Part shown: positions 14,501-25,769 of the stretch, one piece after another
How positions within the stretch are numbered: position 1 is the first letter of the stretch
Layout of the letters: the number at the start of each line of letters is the position of its first letter
NCBI RefSeq assembly: GCF_027579695.1
Contig: NC_083586.1
Span: 5,824,001-5,888,000 of the forward strand
Origin: Neoarius graeffei
Lineage: Eukaryota > Chordata > Actinopteri > Siluriformes > Ariidae
Direction: 5' to 3'
DNA length: 64,000 bases
Notes under the pieces: model-generated
What the model saw: only the letters and a program-made list of their open reading frames with translations
Databases searched by the model: none
What the model was told of the DNA's origin: nothing
Made by a program: the position numbers and the translations under genes

Positions 14501-16009
14501 CTATGAAGCTAACATGAATCACTTTGTGCAGTCATGAAGTTAACATGAATCATTTTTTGCAGCTATAAACCTAACATGAATCACTTTGTGCAGCTATGAA
14601 GATCGCAGGACTCACTTTGTGCAGCTATGAAGCTAACATGAATCATTTTGTGCAGCTATGAAGCTAACATGAATCAGTTTGTGCAGCTATGAAGCTAATA
14701 TGAATCACTTTCTGCAGCTATCACCCAAATACGAATCACTTTGTTCAGCGATGAAGCTAACATGACTCACTTTGTGCAGCTATGAAGCTAACATGACTCA
14801 CTTTGTGCAGCTATCACCCAAATACGAATCACTTTGTGCAGCTATGAAGCTCACATGAATCACTTTGTGCAGCCTTGAATTTCATATCAATCACTTCGTG
14901 CAGCTATGAAGCTAATATGACTCACTTTGTGCAGCTATGAAGCGAACATGACTCACTTTGTGCAGCTATGAAGCTAAAATGACTCATTTTGTGCAGCTAT
15001 CACCCAAATACGAATCACTTTGTGCAGCTATGTAGTTCGCAGGACTCACTTTGTGCGGCTGTGAAGCTAACATGAATCACTTTGTGGAGCAATGAAGCTC
15101 GCAGGACTCACTTTGTGCGGCTGTGAAGCTAACATGAATCACTTTGTGGAGCTATGAAGGTTGCAAGACTCACTTTGTGCAGCTATCACCCAAATACAAA
15201 TCACTTTGTGCAGCTATGAAGCTAACATGAATCACTTGTACAGCTAAGAAGCTAACATGAATCACTTTGTGCAGCTATGAAGCTAAAATGAATCATTTTT
15301 TGCAGCTATAAACCTAACATGAATCACTTTGTGCAGCTATGAAGCTAACATGAATCTCTTTGTGCAGCTATGAAGCTAACATGACTAACTTTGTGCAGCT
15401 ATGAAGCTAACATGACTCACTTTGTGGAGCTATGAAGCTAACATGAATCAGTTTGTGCAGCTATGAAGGTTGCAAGACTCACTTTGTGCAGCTATCACCC
15501 AAATACAAATCACTTTGTGCAGCTATGAAGCTAACATGAATCACTTGTACAGCTAAGAAGCTAACATGAATCACTTTGTGCAGCTATGAAGCTAACATGA
15601 CTCACTTTGTGCAGCTTTGAAGCTAACATGACTCACTTTGTGCAGCTATGAAGCTAACATGACTCACTTTGTGCAGCTGTCACCCAAATACCAATCACTT
15701 TCTGCAGCTATGAAGCTCGCATGACTCACTTTGTGCCGCTATGAAGCTAACATTACTAACTTTGTGCAGCTATCAAGGTCGCAGGACTCACTTTGTGCAG
15801 CTATGAAGCTAACATGAATCACTTTGTGCAGCTATGAAGCTAACATGACTCACTTTGTGCAGCTATGAAGGTCGCAGGACTCACTTTGTGCAGCTATGAA
15901 GCTGACATGAATCACTTTGTGCAGCTATGAAGCTAACATGAATCACTTTGTGCAGCTACGAAGGTCGCAGGACTCACTTTGTGCAGTTATGAAGCTAACA
16001 GGACTCACT

Positions 16010-17215
16010 TTGTGCAGCTATGAAGCTAACATGAATCACTTTGTGCAGCTATGAAGCTAACATGAATCACTTTGTGCAGCTATGAAGCTAACATGAATCA
16101 CTTTGTGCAGCTATGAAGCTAACATGAATCACTTTGTGCAGCTATGAAGCTAACATGAATCACTTTGTGCAGCTATGAAGCTAACATGAATCACTTTGTG
16201 CAGCTATGAAGCTAACATGAATCACTTTGTGCAGCTATGAAGCTAACATGAATCACTTTGTGCAGCTATGAAGCTAACATGAATCAATTTGTGCAGCTAT
16301 GAAGCTAACATGAATCAATTTGTGCAGCTATGAAGCTAACACGAATCACTTTGTGTAGCTATGAAGCTAACACGAATCACTTTGTGCAGCTATGAAGCTA
16401 ACACGAATCACTTTGTGCAGCTATGAAGCTAACACGAATCACTTTGTGCAGCTATGAAGCTAACACGAATCACTTTGTGCAGCTATGAAGCTAACACGAA
16501 TCACTTTGTGCAGCTATGAAGCTAACACGAATCACTTTGTGCAGCTATGAAGCTAACACGAATCACTTGGTGCAGCTATGAAGCTAACACGAATCACTTG
16601 GTGCAGCTATGAAGCTAACACGAATCACTTTGTGCAGCTATGAAGCTAACACGAATCACTTGGTGCAGCTATGAAGCTAACACGAATCACTTCGTGCAGC
16701 TATGAAGCTAACACGAATCACTTCGTGCAGCTATGAAGCTAACACGAATCACTTCGTGCAGCTATGAAGCTAACACGAATCACTTCGTGCAGCTATGAAG
16801 CTAACACGAATCACTTCGTGCAGCTATGAAGCTAACACGAATCACTTCGTGCAGCTATGAAGCTAACACGAATCACTTCGTGCAGCTATGAAGCTAACAC
16901 GAATCACTTCGTGCAGCTATGAAGCTAACACGAATCACTTCGTGCAGCTATGAAGCTAACACGAATCACTTCGTGCAGCTATGAAGCTAACACGAATCAC
17001 TTCGTGCTGCTATGAAGCTAACACGAATCACTTCGTGCTGCTATGAAGCTAACATGAATCACTTTGTGCAGCTATGAAGCTAACACGAATCACTTTGTGC
17101 AGCTATGAAGCTAACACGAATCACTTTGTGCAGCTATGAAGCTAACATGAATCACTTTGTGCAGCTATGAAGCTAACATGAATCACTTTGTGCAGCTCTG
17201 AAGCTAACATGAATC
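16010..17215 (+). repeat. Recently homogenised block of the 31-bp array
   Basis: About 39 neighbouring units are nearly identical and change in steps. Units with catgaatcactttg are followed by several with cacgaatcactttg, then some with cacgaatcacttgg, then about a dozen with cacgaatcacttcg, two with cttcgtgctg, and then a return to the starting type. Single-unit duplication after each new mutation explains the order. The block is also the most CpG-rich part of the array. Confidence 0.85.
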
Positions 17216-17904
17216 ACTTTGTGCAGCTCTGAAGTTAACATGAATCACTTTGTGCAGCCATGAAGTTAACATGAATTACTTTGTGCAGCTATGAAGCTAA
17301 CATGAATCACTTTGTGCAGCTATGAAGCTAACATGAATCACTTTGTGCAGCTATGAAGCTCGCAGGACTCACTTTGTGCAGCTATGAAGCTATCATGACT
17401 CATTTTGTGCAGCTATCACCCTAATACGAATCACTTTGTGGAGCTAGGAAGCTAACATGAATCACTTTGTGCAACTATGAAGCGAACATGAATCACTTTG
17501 TGCAGCTCTGAAGCTAACATGAATCACTTTGTGCAGCTCTGAAGTTAACATGAATCACTTTGTGCAGCCATGAAGTTAACATGAATTACTTTGTGCAGCT
17601 ATGAAGCTAACATGAATCACTTTGTGCAGCTATGAAGCTAACATGAATCACTTTGTGCAGCTATGAAGCTCGCAGGACTCACTTTGTGCAGCTATCACCC
17701 AAATACGAATCACTTTGTGCAGCTATGAAGCTCACATGAATCACTTTGTGCAGCCTAGAATTTCATATGAATCACTTCGTGCAGCTATGAAGCTAACATG
17801 ACTCACTTTGTGCAGCTATGAAGCGAACATGACTCACTTTGTGCAGCTATGAAGCTAAAATGACTCATTTTGTGCAGCTATCACCCAAATACGAATCACT
17901 TTGT

Positions 17905-18296
17905 CCTGCGAACTACATAGCTGCACAAAGTGATTCGTATTTGGGTGATAGCTGCACAAAATGAGTCATTTTAGCTTCATAGCTGCACAAAGTGAGTCAT
18001 GTTCGCTTCATAGCTGCACAAAGTGAGTCATGTTAGCTTCATAGCTGCACGAAGTGATTCATATGAAATTCTAGGCTGCACAAAGTGATTCATGTGAGCT
18101 TCATAGCTGCACAAAGTGATTCGTATTTGGGTGATAGCTGCACAAAGTGAGTCTTGCAACCTTCATAGCTCCACAAAGTGATTCATGTTAGCTTCACAGC
18201 CGCACAAAGTGAGTCCTGCGAGCTTCATTGCTCCACAAAGTGATTCATGTTAGCTTCACAGCCGCACAAAGTGAGTCCTGCGAACTACATAGCTGC
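17905..18296 (-). repeat. Inverted block inside the satellite (12 units plus 20 bp)
   Basis: Here the array suddenly runs on the opposite strand for 392 bases and then returns to its original orientation. The bases cctgcgaactacatagctgc lie at both junctions (17905-17924 and 18277-18296) in the same orientation. The flanks on each side are the reverse complement of the adjoining inverted sequence, so both junctions are palindromes with a 20-base loop and arms of the order of 100 to 200 bases. Its sequence matches, in reverse, the units at about 14850-15200. Confidence 0.9.
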
Positions 18297-19861
18297 ACTC
18301 ACTTTGTGCGGCTGTGAAGCTAACATGAATCACTTTGTGGAGCAATGAAGCTCGCAGGACTCACTTTGTGCGGCTGTGAAGCTAACATGAATCACTTTGT
18401 GGAGCTATGAAGGTTGCAAGACTCACTTTGTGCAGCTATCACCCAAATACAAATCACTTTGTGCAGCTATGAAGCTAACATGAATCACTTGTACAGCTAT
18501 GAAGCTAACATGAATCACTTTGTGCAGCTATGAAGCTAAAATGAATCATTTTTTGCAGCTATAAACCTAACATGAATCACTTTGTGCAGCTATGAAGCTA
18601 ACATGAATCTCTTTGTGCAGCTATGAAGCTAACATGAATCACTTTGTGCAGCTATGAAGCTAACATGACTCACTTTGTGCAGCTTTGAAGCTAACATGAC
18701 TCACTTTGTGCAGCTATGAAGCTAACATGACTCACTTTGTGCAGCTATGAAGCTAACATGAATCACTTGTACAGCTAAGAAGCTAACATGAACACTTTGT
18801 GCAGCTATGAAGCTAACATGACTCACTTTGTGCAGCTTTGAAGCTAACATGACTCACTTTGTGCAGCTATGAAGCTAACATGACTCACTTTGTGCAGCTA
18901 TGAAGCTAACATGACTCACTTTGTGCAGCTATGAAGCTAACATGACTCACTTTGTGCAGCTATGAAGCTAACATGACTCACTTTGTGCAGCTATGAAGCT
19001 AACATGACTCACTTTGTGCAGCTATGAAGCTAACATGAATCACTTTGTGCAGCTATGAAGCTAACATGAATCACTTTGTGCAGCTCTGAAGCTAACATGA
19101 ATCACTTTGTGCAGCTCTGAAGTTAACATGAATCACTTTGTGCAGCCATGAAGTTAACATGAATTACTTTGTGCAGCTATGAAGCTAACATGACTCACTT
19201 TGTGCAGCTATGAAGCTAACATGAATCACTTTGTGCAACTATGAAGCGAACATGAATCACTTTGTGCAGCTCTGAAGCTAACATGAATCACTTTGTGCAA
19301 CTCTGAAGTTAACATGAATCACTTTGTGCAGCCATGAATTTAACATGAATTACTTTGTGCAGCTATGAAGCTAACATGAATCGTTTTATGCAGCTATGAA
19401 GCTAACATGAATCACTTTGTGCAGCTATGAAGCTAACATGAATCACTTTGTGCAGCTATGAAGCTCGCAGTACTCACTTTGTGCAGCTATCACCCAAATA
19501 CGAATCACTTTGTGGAGCTAGGAAGCTAACATGAATCACTTTGTGCAGCTATGAAGGTCGCAGGACTCACTTTGTGCAGCTATGAAGCTCGCAGTACTCA
19601 CTTTGTGCAGCTATCACCCAAATACGAATCACTTTGTGCAGCTATGAAGCTAACATGAATCACTTTGTGCAGCTATGCAGGTCGCAGGACTCACTTTGTG
19701 CAGCTATGAAGCTTTCATGACTCATTTTGTGCAGCTATCACCCTAATACGAATCACTTTGTGCAGCTATGAAGCTAACATGACTCACTTTGGGCAGCTGT
19801 GAAGCTAACATGACTCACTTTGTGCAGCTATGAAGCTGAACCATGAAACAACATGAATCAT

Positions 19862-19955
19862 CAAAGTGATTATTTTTAGGGTTGCAGCCACGCAAAGTGA
19901 TTATTTTTTGGGTTGTAGCAGTGCAAAGTGATTCGTGTTAGGATTATAGCATCAG
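19862..19955 (-). repeat. Three diverged, reverse-oriented 31-bp units at the array edge
   Basis: Three consecutive 31-base units start with caaagtgatt, the reverse complement of the array's aatcactttg. They contain ttttagggttg- and ttttttgggttg-like runs, closest to the reverse complement of the cacccaaata variant. They are far more diverged than the array proper and in the opposite orientation, which suggests an old boundary of the repeat. Confidence 0.75.
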
Positions 19956-20439
19956 GAAGGAATTCCACAGTTGGGTTCACATCTGTTTTGATGTTGTCCG
20001 AGTAGAGCTCCAGGAGTGTGGAATAAAATAACTAAAAGGCTGCAGCAGAGTCTCTGCCTGGCCTAGTCTTCCTGTTGGCACATCAAATTCCACCAAATCC
20101 AACACCACAACTCGCCCACATAGACACACACACACACACACCTGACACACACACACCTGACACACAAGGGCAGCTGGTGCATAAGGGCGATTGGGCAACG
20201 CACTCCCAAAACGAAAAAAAAAAGGTTTTTTTAAAACAAACTTTCACCAGTGCTGCTCGAGGCCATTTTAATCTGTCTCTGGGTATCATTGTCCAATCAG
20301 GGTGGTCTTGCTTCTAGTGTACCGCCCCTTTTGGGGCGATTTCAGTCACGCTGAAAATCGCCCAAGAGTTCACTGATAGAGTCCCATGTTAATATATTTT
20401 TTTTCTCCTGACTGACACTTCAATGCAATCTCTATGGGT
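19956..20439. other. Stretch without a recognised gene
   Basis: It holds a (CA)n tract at about 20126-20165 and a short A-run. The short open frames on both strands mostly cross the CA tract and look like chance. I recognise nothing coding. Confidence 0.6.
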
Positions 20440-20612
20440 TCAGGGAGTGCTTGCACTAACGTGCTTACGTTACTGCGCAGCGCGGCAAAGTTGCGTTCCA
20501 TCGACATATAAACATAGATGCCGCCTTCTGCGTAGAATCATGTCATCCTCGCCGCCATATTGGATGTGGCAAAGTGGAGATTCTTCAACCGTCTCTGGTG
20601 TAGCTTCTAGAC

Positions 20613-21912
20613 CAGTGATTCTCAAACTGTGGTACGCGTACCACTAGTGGTACGTGGGCTCCATTCTAGTGGTACGCCAAAGAATCACTTAATTAAATAT
20701 AAATAAAATTTAAAAAAATATAATAAAACGTGAAATACTATCCATAATATCCGAATGGATGAAAATATCTTATCAACCGATGACAAGAAAATGAAAGGAG
20801 ATACAAATTAAGTTAATAATTTTAAAAAGTGCTTCTGGGTAGCCATACGTAGCGTACGTACGCATTCCCGCCGGTTCCGCTGACAGACGGTTATCCGCCA
20901 TTGGTAGACTAGGCTGTGATGGGAAAAGGTGGAGGTGGCTTTGCTAATTCTGACGAGTACGACAAAATTACTGTCGTGGCTTAAATCCGTGAATGGGAGT
21001 GTGGATCAGGAGAGAGGGAGAACTGAAGAGGACGTGTGTGAGCCGAGTGCAGATGCTAACGACAGTGGCAAAACCAGCCCCAGAACTGCTAGCAAACGGC
21101 AGAAACCAGTGAGGAGGAAGTATGACGAAAAATACATAAAACTGGGATTCATTTGGAGCGGGACAGAGGAGCTGCCCAGGCCGCAGTGTGTTGTATGCGG
21201 GGAAGTTCTGAGCAATGAGTCCATGAAACCATCGCATCTCAAACAGCATCTTACAACCAAACACACAGCACTAAAGGACAAACCAATGGATTTTTTTTTT
21301 TACGAAAACGTGATGAACTGAAGCAGTCCAAGTCCACCATTCTGTCCTATGGTACACCTGTAGCCAAAGCACAGGAAGCTTCATATCGTGCCAGCCTCCT
21401 GATCGCCAGAGCCGGTAAGCCGCACACAATCGGGGAACTGCTGTGTTTGCCATTAGCCAAAGAGATGACACGTATCATGTGTGGAGAGAAAGCTGCCAGA
21501 GAGTTAAACTTGGTGCCGCTTTCAAATGACACCGTGTCAAGGAGAATAAACGACATGGCTGATGATGTTAAAAAGACACTGATTGAGCGCATTAAGAACA
21601 GTAGATATTTTACCATACAGCTTGATGAGAATACAGATGTTGAAGATTTGGCCAATTTATTTGATTCATTATTTAAGTACAGTGTTTTATTTTCCTATAT
21701 TTAAACACAGTGTTACTGTTCAAAGTACTGTGTGTAATGTTACAGTGGCCAACAATATTAAATATACTTGTTAAATAAAACCTCCGCCTTGTTTTTAATG
21801 AATACTTAGGCCTACTACGCTACTGTATTTTAATGTTGGTCATTATGGTGGTACTTGGAGAGCCAAGTATTTTCTGAGGTGGTACTTGGTGAAAAAAGTT
21901 TTAGAACCACTG
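20613..21912 (+). mobile_element. hAT transposon, BED-finger type, nested in the THAP element
   Basis: The left end starts cagtgattctcaaactgtgg and the right end finishes ttttagaaccactg, giving inverted termini of the form CAGTGRTTCTMAAAC. Flanking 8-base direct repeats ttctagac (20605-20612) and ttctcgac (21913-21920) differ at one base, as expected for an aged hAT target duplication. The element is about 1.3 kb and keeps only the N-terminal half of a transposase, so it could not move itself. Confidence 0.88.
20929..21704 (+). pseudogene. hAT transposase remnant (ZBED5/SCAND3-like), N-terminal half
   Basis: Residues about 60-120 of the first frame (20929-21321) form a BED-type zinc finger: a KYDEKYIKLGF lead-in, then CVVCGEVL, then HLKQHLTTKH. 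A +/-1 slip at the T-run near 21290-21300 moves the family sequence to another frame. There it continues as KQSKSTILSYGTPVAKAQEA and on through EMTRIMCGEKAA, ending in FTIQLDENTDVEDLANL and a stop at 21704. Family members run to roughly 600 residues, so the catalytic core's later part and the C-terminal dimerisation region are deleted. Confident as to family, not functional. Confidence 0.85.
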
Positions 21913-21937
21913 TTCTCGACAGTAGCCGAGAATAAAG

Positions 21938-22017
21938 ATGCCTCATTCATGTGCTGCGTTTAACTGTACCAACAGGTTTACCGTCCAAACGAGATCACAT
22001 GGGATTACCTTTCACAG
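21938..22017 (+). pseudogene. THAP domain first exon
   Basis: The frame from ATG at 21938 reads MPHSCAAFNCTNRF and then GITFHR, the start of a THAP zinc-finger domain: two cysteines of the C2CH finger (C-x4-C) and the conserved ITFHR stretch. A consensus splice donor (ag|gtgag) follows at 22018, after FHR, which is where THAP first exons commonly end. I did not find the next exon carrying the second C and the H. It belongs to the surrounding transposon or to a gene captured by it. Confidence 0.7.
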
Positions 22018-22865
22018 GTGAGACTGGAAAAATACTTTTCAATACTGTTCCTGCAGTCGTCAGTTTCCCAGCTCATCTCCACCGGGGGGGTGTAGAGTTA
22101 TAAGCAGTGAGAATTAGAGAATACAGTGCCACACTATGATGAACGTTTTTGAACGTATGATGAACGTTTTTAACCTTTCTGAATGCGAAAGAATCAGTGA
22201 TGTATTTTGTTTTGGTATGACATTAGAACCTGGCCGAACTCAGTTTGGCGCTCATTCAGCTCACTTTGTTCAACGAGAATAGGTCTGTGTGGCGACTCAA
22301 TAAATAAAATAGTACATTTTTATTTTCATTCACTATTTCCAGTTTTTCCACTATTTTCATCATTTATCAAATTCAGTCTTGTCGGTTGGTTATTTTGGCC
22401 TCAGGTTTCGGTAGCTTGCTACGGTATGCTGACTGATTAGCTTACCTGAGCTATCTATCGCGTATCTGTCGCTGGTTTGCAGTGTACAGGGTATTTCCCA
22501 CACTATTTATAACCATCACATTAAAAGTTATGTGTTGTTTTGATGCCTGTTTGTTTCCCAAATATATACGTGTGTGTCTTAATGGGTGAATAAAAGGCAT
22601 CGAGTTAAATATTATTGTAGAAAGGGGCTTTATGAAGTTCAGTCCATTTACTTGCATTGGTTTACGGGGAAGATTTGCCACATCCAATATGGCGGACAGT
22701 CTGACGTATCCCAGCAACGGGCCACCAGGCTCAATGCGGCGTCTATGTTTATATGTCTATATTGCGTTCGATACGCTCAGTTTCTGAGGTGAGATGGATG
22801 CGGAAAGCAATTCAGTGCAGTCCTTAAAAGAAGTTCCATTTAGTCAGCGATCAAATTGAGCTAAA

Positions 22866-23490
22866 TTGGCAACAAAACAAGCTGGACCCCCTCGACCAAA
22901 TCTAAACATAAAACAAATTTCGACAAGGGGGGGAATCATATACTTGAGGTTTTACTTCAACATGGTCCCAGCGCAAATCCTGGTGAGCTGGCTGCGAGGA
23001 CGCCTCAGCGGTTTTCTGCTCCCCCTGCTTACTTTTCCACCCTGGAGGGGCTCCACGGACAACACTGCTTCGACGGTCACTGGAGTTTCGGACATGCATC
23101 ATTTGTCGGAGAAAATAAAAAAACATGAGTCATCAAAGATTCACATGGGCAGCTGCCTGAAGTTTTCAGCTTTTGGGAGAGTGAACATCACTACAGAACT
23201 GGCTGAGGGCTACAGGCTAGCAGTTCACCGCCACAACGATGAGGTGAGCAAGAACAGGCACATATTAAACCGGCTCATCCAATGCGTGAGATTTTGTGGA
23301 GTGTTCGAGTTAGCTCTACGAGGCAAAGACGAAACTGAGGGCTCCAGTCACCGTGGTGTTTTTCTGGGTTTGGTTGACTATTGACTTGCTACCCAGGTCA
23401 ATTTACTTCAGTCCTGTGGACATTTATGGTCCGTGTAGACATAACGGGGGAAAATTGCCCCCCTGAAAAAAAACTCAGGAGCCGCCACTG
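22866..23490 (+). mobile_element. hAT remnant, ZMYM1-like transposase fragment with right terminus
   Basis: Within the frame 22866-23384 the part from about residue 72 on (TVTGVSDMHHLSEKIKKHES, then FGRVNITTELAEGYR, HNDEVSKNRHILNRLI, CGVFELALRGKDETEG and FLGLVDY) matches the fish proteins usually annotated zinc finger MYM-type protein 1-like, which are hAT transposases. The earlier residues correspond to the TTF-type finger region but its cysteines are largely gone. The right end at 23490 (gagccgccactg) is the reverse of the hAT terminus cagtggcggctc. No left terminus is visible, so the element is truncated at its 5' side. Confidence 0.8.
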
Positions 23491-23900
23491 CTGACACACA
23501 CACACACACACACGGCCCCCAGGCGCGCGCACACTCACTCCAAAGCTGTGCTTTCCACAGCACAAAAGCGGCTCCGTTTCCAAAACTGCACACTACACTC
23601 GGACAGTGGAAATCCATCAGGGTCATTGACAGGGCTCTCCTTCCTTCCACTCAGCCCAGAGCGCTTACAGCGGCCACGCCGTTTCTCAGCCCGTTTTTAC
23701 ACACGGCATCGCACAAAGCGCGCAGCCCGCCGGCTCGAGCCGCACCGTGCTGTTTTATGGCCACTGCGCGACACGCTCGGTCTGTACCTGGGCCTGCTGG
23801 AGCTCGGGAGGAACGAGAAAGCCCGTTCTCGCTAAACGTGTGCTCGATCGCTTTGGATCTTGTCTTCCGAGTCTTATTTTCACCGAGAAACGCCGTGAGA
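23491..23900. other. Sequence upstream of H1, no gene recognised
   Basis: It begins with a (CA)n tract (about 23494-23512) and becomes CpG-rich towards the H1 promoter. Several overlapping short open frames on both strands follow from the high GC content; none shows a recognisable domain. Confidence 0.6.
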
Positions 23901-24052
23901 AAACACAAGTGCGAGTGTGTGACGGCAGCGCGCTCACTCAGCGGCAGCGCGGTTGAGTCTCAAACGTTCTCATGAGCGCTTTTAAGCCCCGCCCCCGGCC
24001 TCCGTTTCCCACACAGCGTTTCACTCGCTTCCGCTCCGGAGCTCCGAGACAG
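23901..24052 (+). promoter_or_regulatory. H1 promoter
   Basis: An H1 box AAACACA lies at 23901-23907, about 150 bases before the start codon. Closer in are cttttaagccccgccccc (about 23978-23995), combining a weak TATA-like run with a GC box. The H1 box is the diagnostic element of S-phase linker-histone promoters. Confidence 0.7.
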
Positions 24053-24628
24053 ATGGCAGAAGTCGCTCCCGCCGCCGCGCCGGCCAAAGCGCCCAAGAAG
24101 AAAGCAGCTTCAAAAAGCAAGAAATCAGGCCCGAGCGTCGGCGAGCTCATCATCAAAGCGGTTTCTGCGTCGCAGGAGAGGAGCGGCGTGTCCCTCTCCG
24201 CTTTGAAGAAAGCTTTACAGGCCGCCGGATACGATGTGGAGAAGAACAACTCCCGCGTCAACATCGCCGTCAGGAACCTTGTGAGGAAAAGCGTCCTGGT
24301 GCAGACCAAAGGGACCGGTGCGTCTGGCTCTTTCAAGCTGAACAAGACGCAGACCGAAGGCAAGAAGACCGCCAAGAAAGCCGCGCCCAAAGCCAGAAAG
24401 GCGGCCGCCAAAAAACCCACCGCGGCTAAGAAGCCCAAGAAGATAGCGGCCAAGAAACCCGCCGCCAAGAAGGCGAAGAAGCCCGCCGCCGCCAAGAAAT
24501 CCACCAAGAGCCCGAAGAAGGCGAAAAAACCGTCGACCCCCAAAAAGGCTGCCAAGAGCGCGAAGAAGACAAAAACTGTAAAGCCCAAAACGGCCAAGGC
24601 AAAAAAGGCGGCCCCCAAAAAGAAGTGA
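24053..24628 (+). CDS. H1: Histone H1 (linker histone)
   Basis: 191 residues. The start at 24053 is chosen because [17 protein letters not shown] is the usual fish H1 N-terminus; an upstream in-frame ATG at 23972 would add 27 residues unlike any histone and overlaps the promoter. Residues about 26-98 form the winged-helix globular domain ([20 protein letters not shown], then [19 protein letters not shown] and [20 protein letters not shown]). The rest is a lysine/alanine/proline tail with SPKK and TPKK motifs, sites for cyclin-dependent kinase in this family. The protein binds linker DNA at the nucleosome dyad. It has no intron and is followed by a histone stem-loop. It looks intact, as part of a replication-dependent cluster. 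Confidence 0.96.
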   Translation: MAEVAPAAAPAKAPKKKAASKSKKSGPSVGELIIKAVSASQERSGVSLSALKKALQAAGYDVEKNNSRVNIAVRNLVRKSVLVQTKGTGASGSFKLNKTQTEGKKTAKKAAPKARKAAAKKPTAAKKPKKIAAKKPAAKKAKKPAAAKKSTKSPKKAKKPSTPKKAAKSAKKTKTVKPKTAKAKKAAPKKK

Positions 24629-24664
24629 ACATGCTTGTATGTTTAATGTTTTCTTTCCCTAAAC

Positions 24665-24680
24665 GGCTCTTTTAAGAGCC
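24665..24680 (+). terminator. Histone mRNA 3' stem-loop (H1)
   Basis: The 16-base ggctcttttaagagcc is the canonical 6-bp stem with a 4-base loop bound by SLBP, 37 bases after the stop codon. A purine-rich gagagagcag follows, a possible U7 snRNA-pairing element. Confidence 0.95.
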
Positions 24681-24907
24681 CCCCATGTTTTCGTTGAGAG
24701 AGCAGTATTCCATATTCACTCATGATATCAGATGCTGCTGATTGTTGTGCGGAGTTGATTCCTGCTTTACAAAACGGTGACAGGAGGGCGCTGGGAGAAC
24801 CATGAACTGAGTCAGGGCTGATGGAACTAATAATTTACATTTCTATACATCGATATATAAACTTTATAATATATATGCCTATATTCCCTTCTTTCCTTTT
24901 TCATATA

Positions 24908-24913
<6 letters not shown>

Positions 24914-24943
<30 letters not shown>
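24914..24943. repeat. (CA)n microsatellite between H1 and H2A
   Basis: About 15 CA dinucleotides in the H1-H2A spacer. The remainder of 24690-24990 is AT-rich and shows no gene. Confidence 0.95.
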
Positions 24944-24983
24944 CAGTGGGATGGTTGTCACGCAGGCTGACGCTGGAATTTGA

Positions 24984-25508
<525 letters not shown>

Positions 25509-25540
25509 ACTCACCCACTGCTGCGTTCGTCAGTCCCAAA

Positions 25541-25556
25541 GGCTCTTTTAAGAGCC
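25541..25556 (+). terminator. Histone mRNA 3' stem-loop (H2A)
   Basis: ggctcttttaagagcc followed by accca; identical to the H1 copy. Confidence 0.95.
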
Positions 25557-25616
25557 ACCCATCTATGCTCAAAAAGTGCAATTTTTTTTAGTCCTTTCCC
25601 AGGTTTTGGGGTATTT

Positions 25617-25769
25617 CATCTCATCTCATCTCATCTCATCTCATTATCTCTAGCCGCTTTATCCTTCTACAGGGTCGCAGGCAAGCTGGAGCCTATCCCA
25701 GCTGACTACGGGCGAAAGGCGGGGTACACCCTGGACAAGTCGCCAGGTCATCACAGGGCTGACACATAG
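25617..25769 (-). mobile_element. SINE fragment (3' half, DANA/Mermaid-like)
   Basis: Reading on the minus strand it starts inside the SINE body (ctatgtgtcagccctgtgat), passes gggtgtaccccgcctttc and the conserved ggctccagcttgcctgcgac, and ends in a (gatga)n tail. The tRNA-like head with the pol III boxes is missing. Full-length relatives lie at 41429 and 52935. Confidence 0.85.

Larger units (their letters stand above)
1..19861 (+). repeat. 31-bp tandem satellite array, about 640 units
   Basis: The whole stretch repeats every 31 bases. The core of the unit reads gaagctaacatgaatcac and is followed by a run close to tttgtgcagctat. Three variant families alternate: the main one; one in which the first half is replaced by cacccaaatacgaatcac; and one reading gaaggtcgcaggactcac. 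All keep the 31-base period. Because 31 is not a multiple of 3, no sustained reading frame results, and translations of it are chance. The left end of the array lies outside the window; the right end is near 19861. Size and homogeneity suggest a satellite or very large minisatellite, but I cannot tell whether it is centromeric, subtelomeric or interstitial. Confidence 0.97.
20440..22800 (+). mobile_element. THAP-domain DNA transposon remnant with inverted ends
   Basis: The ends are related as imperfect inverted repeats. A run reading catataaacatagatgccgc then, further in, gccatattggatgtggcaaa at about 20503-20575 recurs reversed at about 22670-22765. Between them is a THAP-type first exon (21938-22017), and a hAT element has inserted just upstream of its start codon. 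THAP domains are found in P-like and Kolobok transposons as well as in host genes; I cannot assign a superfamily because the target duplication and the transposase core are not visible. Much of the interior is missing or unrecognisable. Confidence 0.55.

Noticed and set aside
16680-17040. CENP-B box in the CpG-rich satellite units
   Set aside because: The units contain ttcgtgcagc but not the TTCG....A..CGGG pattern required.
1-19861. CRISPR-like regular repeats
   Set aside because: Units are contiguous 31-bp tandems with no unique spacers and no cas genes; the surrounding genome is vertebrate.
20968-21655. Minus-strand frames in the first hAT element
   Set aside because: Antisense shadows of the BED-finger transposase on the plus strand.
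23548-23956. Overlapping open frames upstream of H1
   Set aside because: High GC makes chance frames on both strands; they run into the H1 promoter and show no domain.
23972-24052. Longer H1 starting at an upstream ATG
   Set aside because: The extra 27 residues are unlike any H1 and overlap the GC box; the MAEVAP start fits the family.
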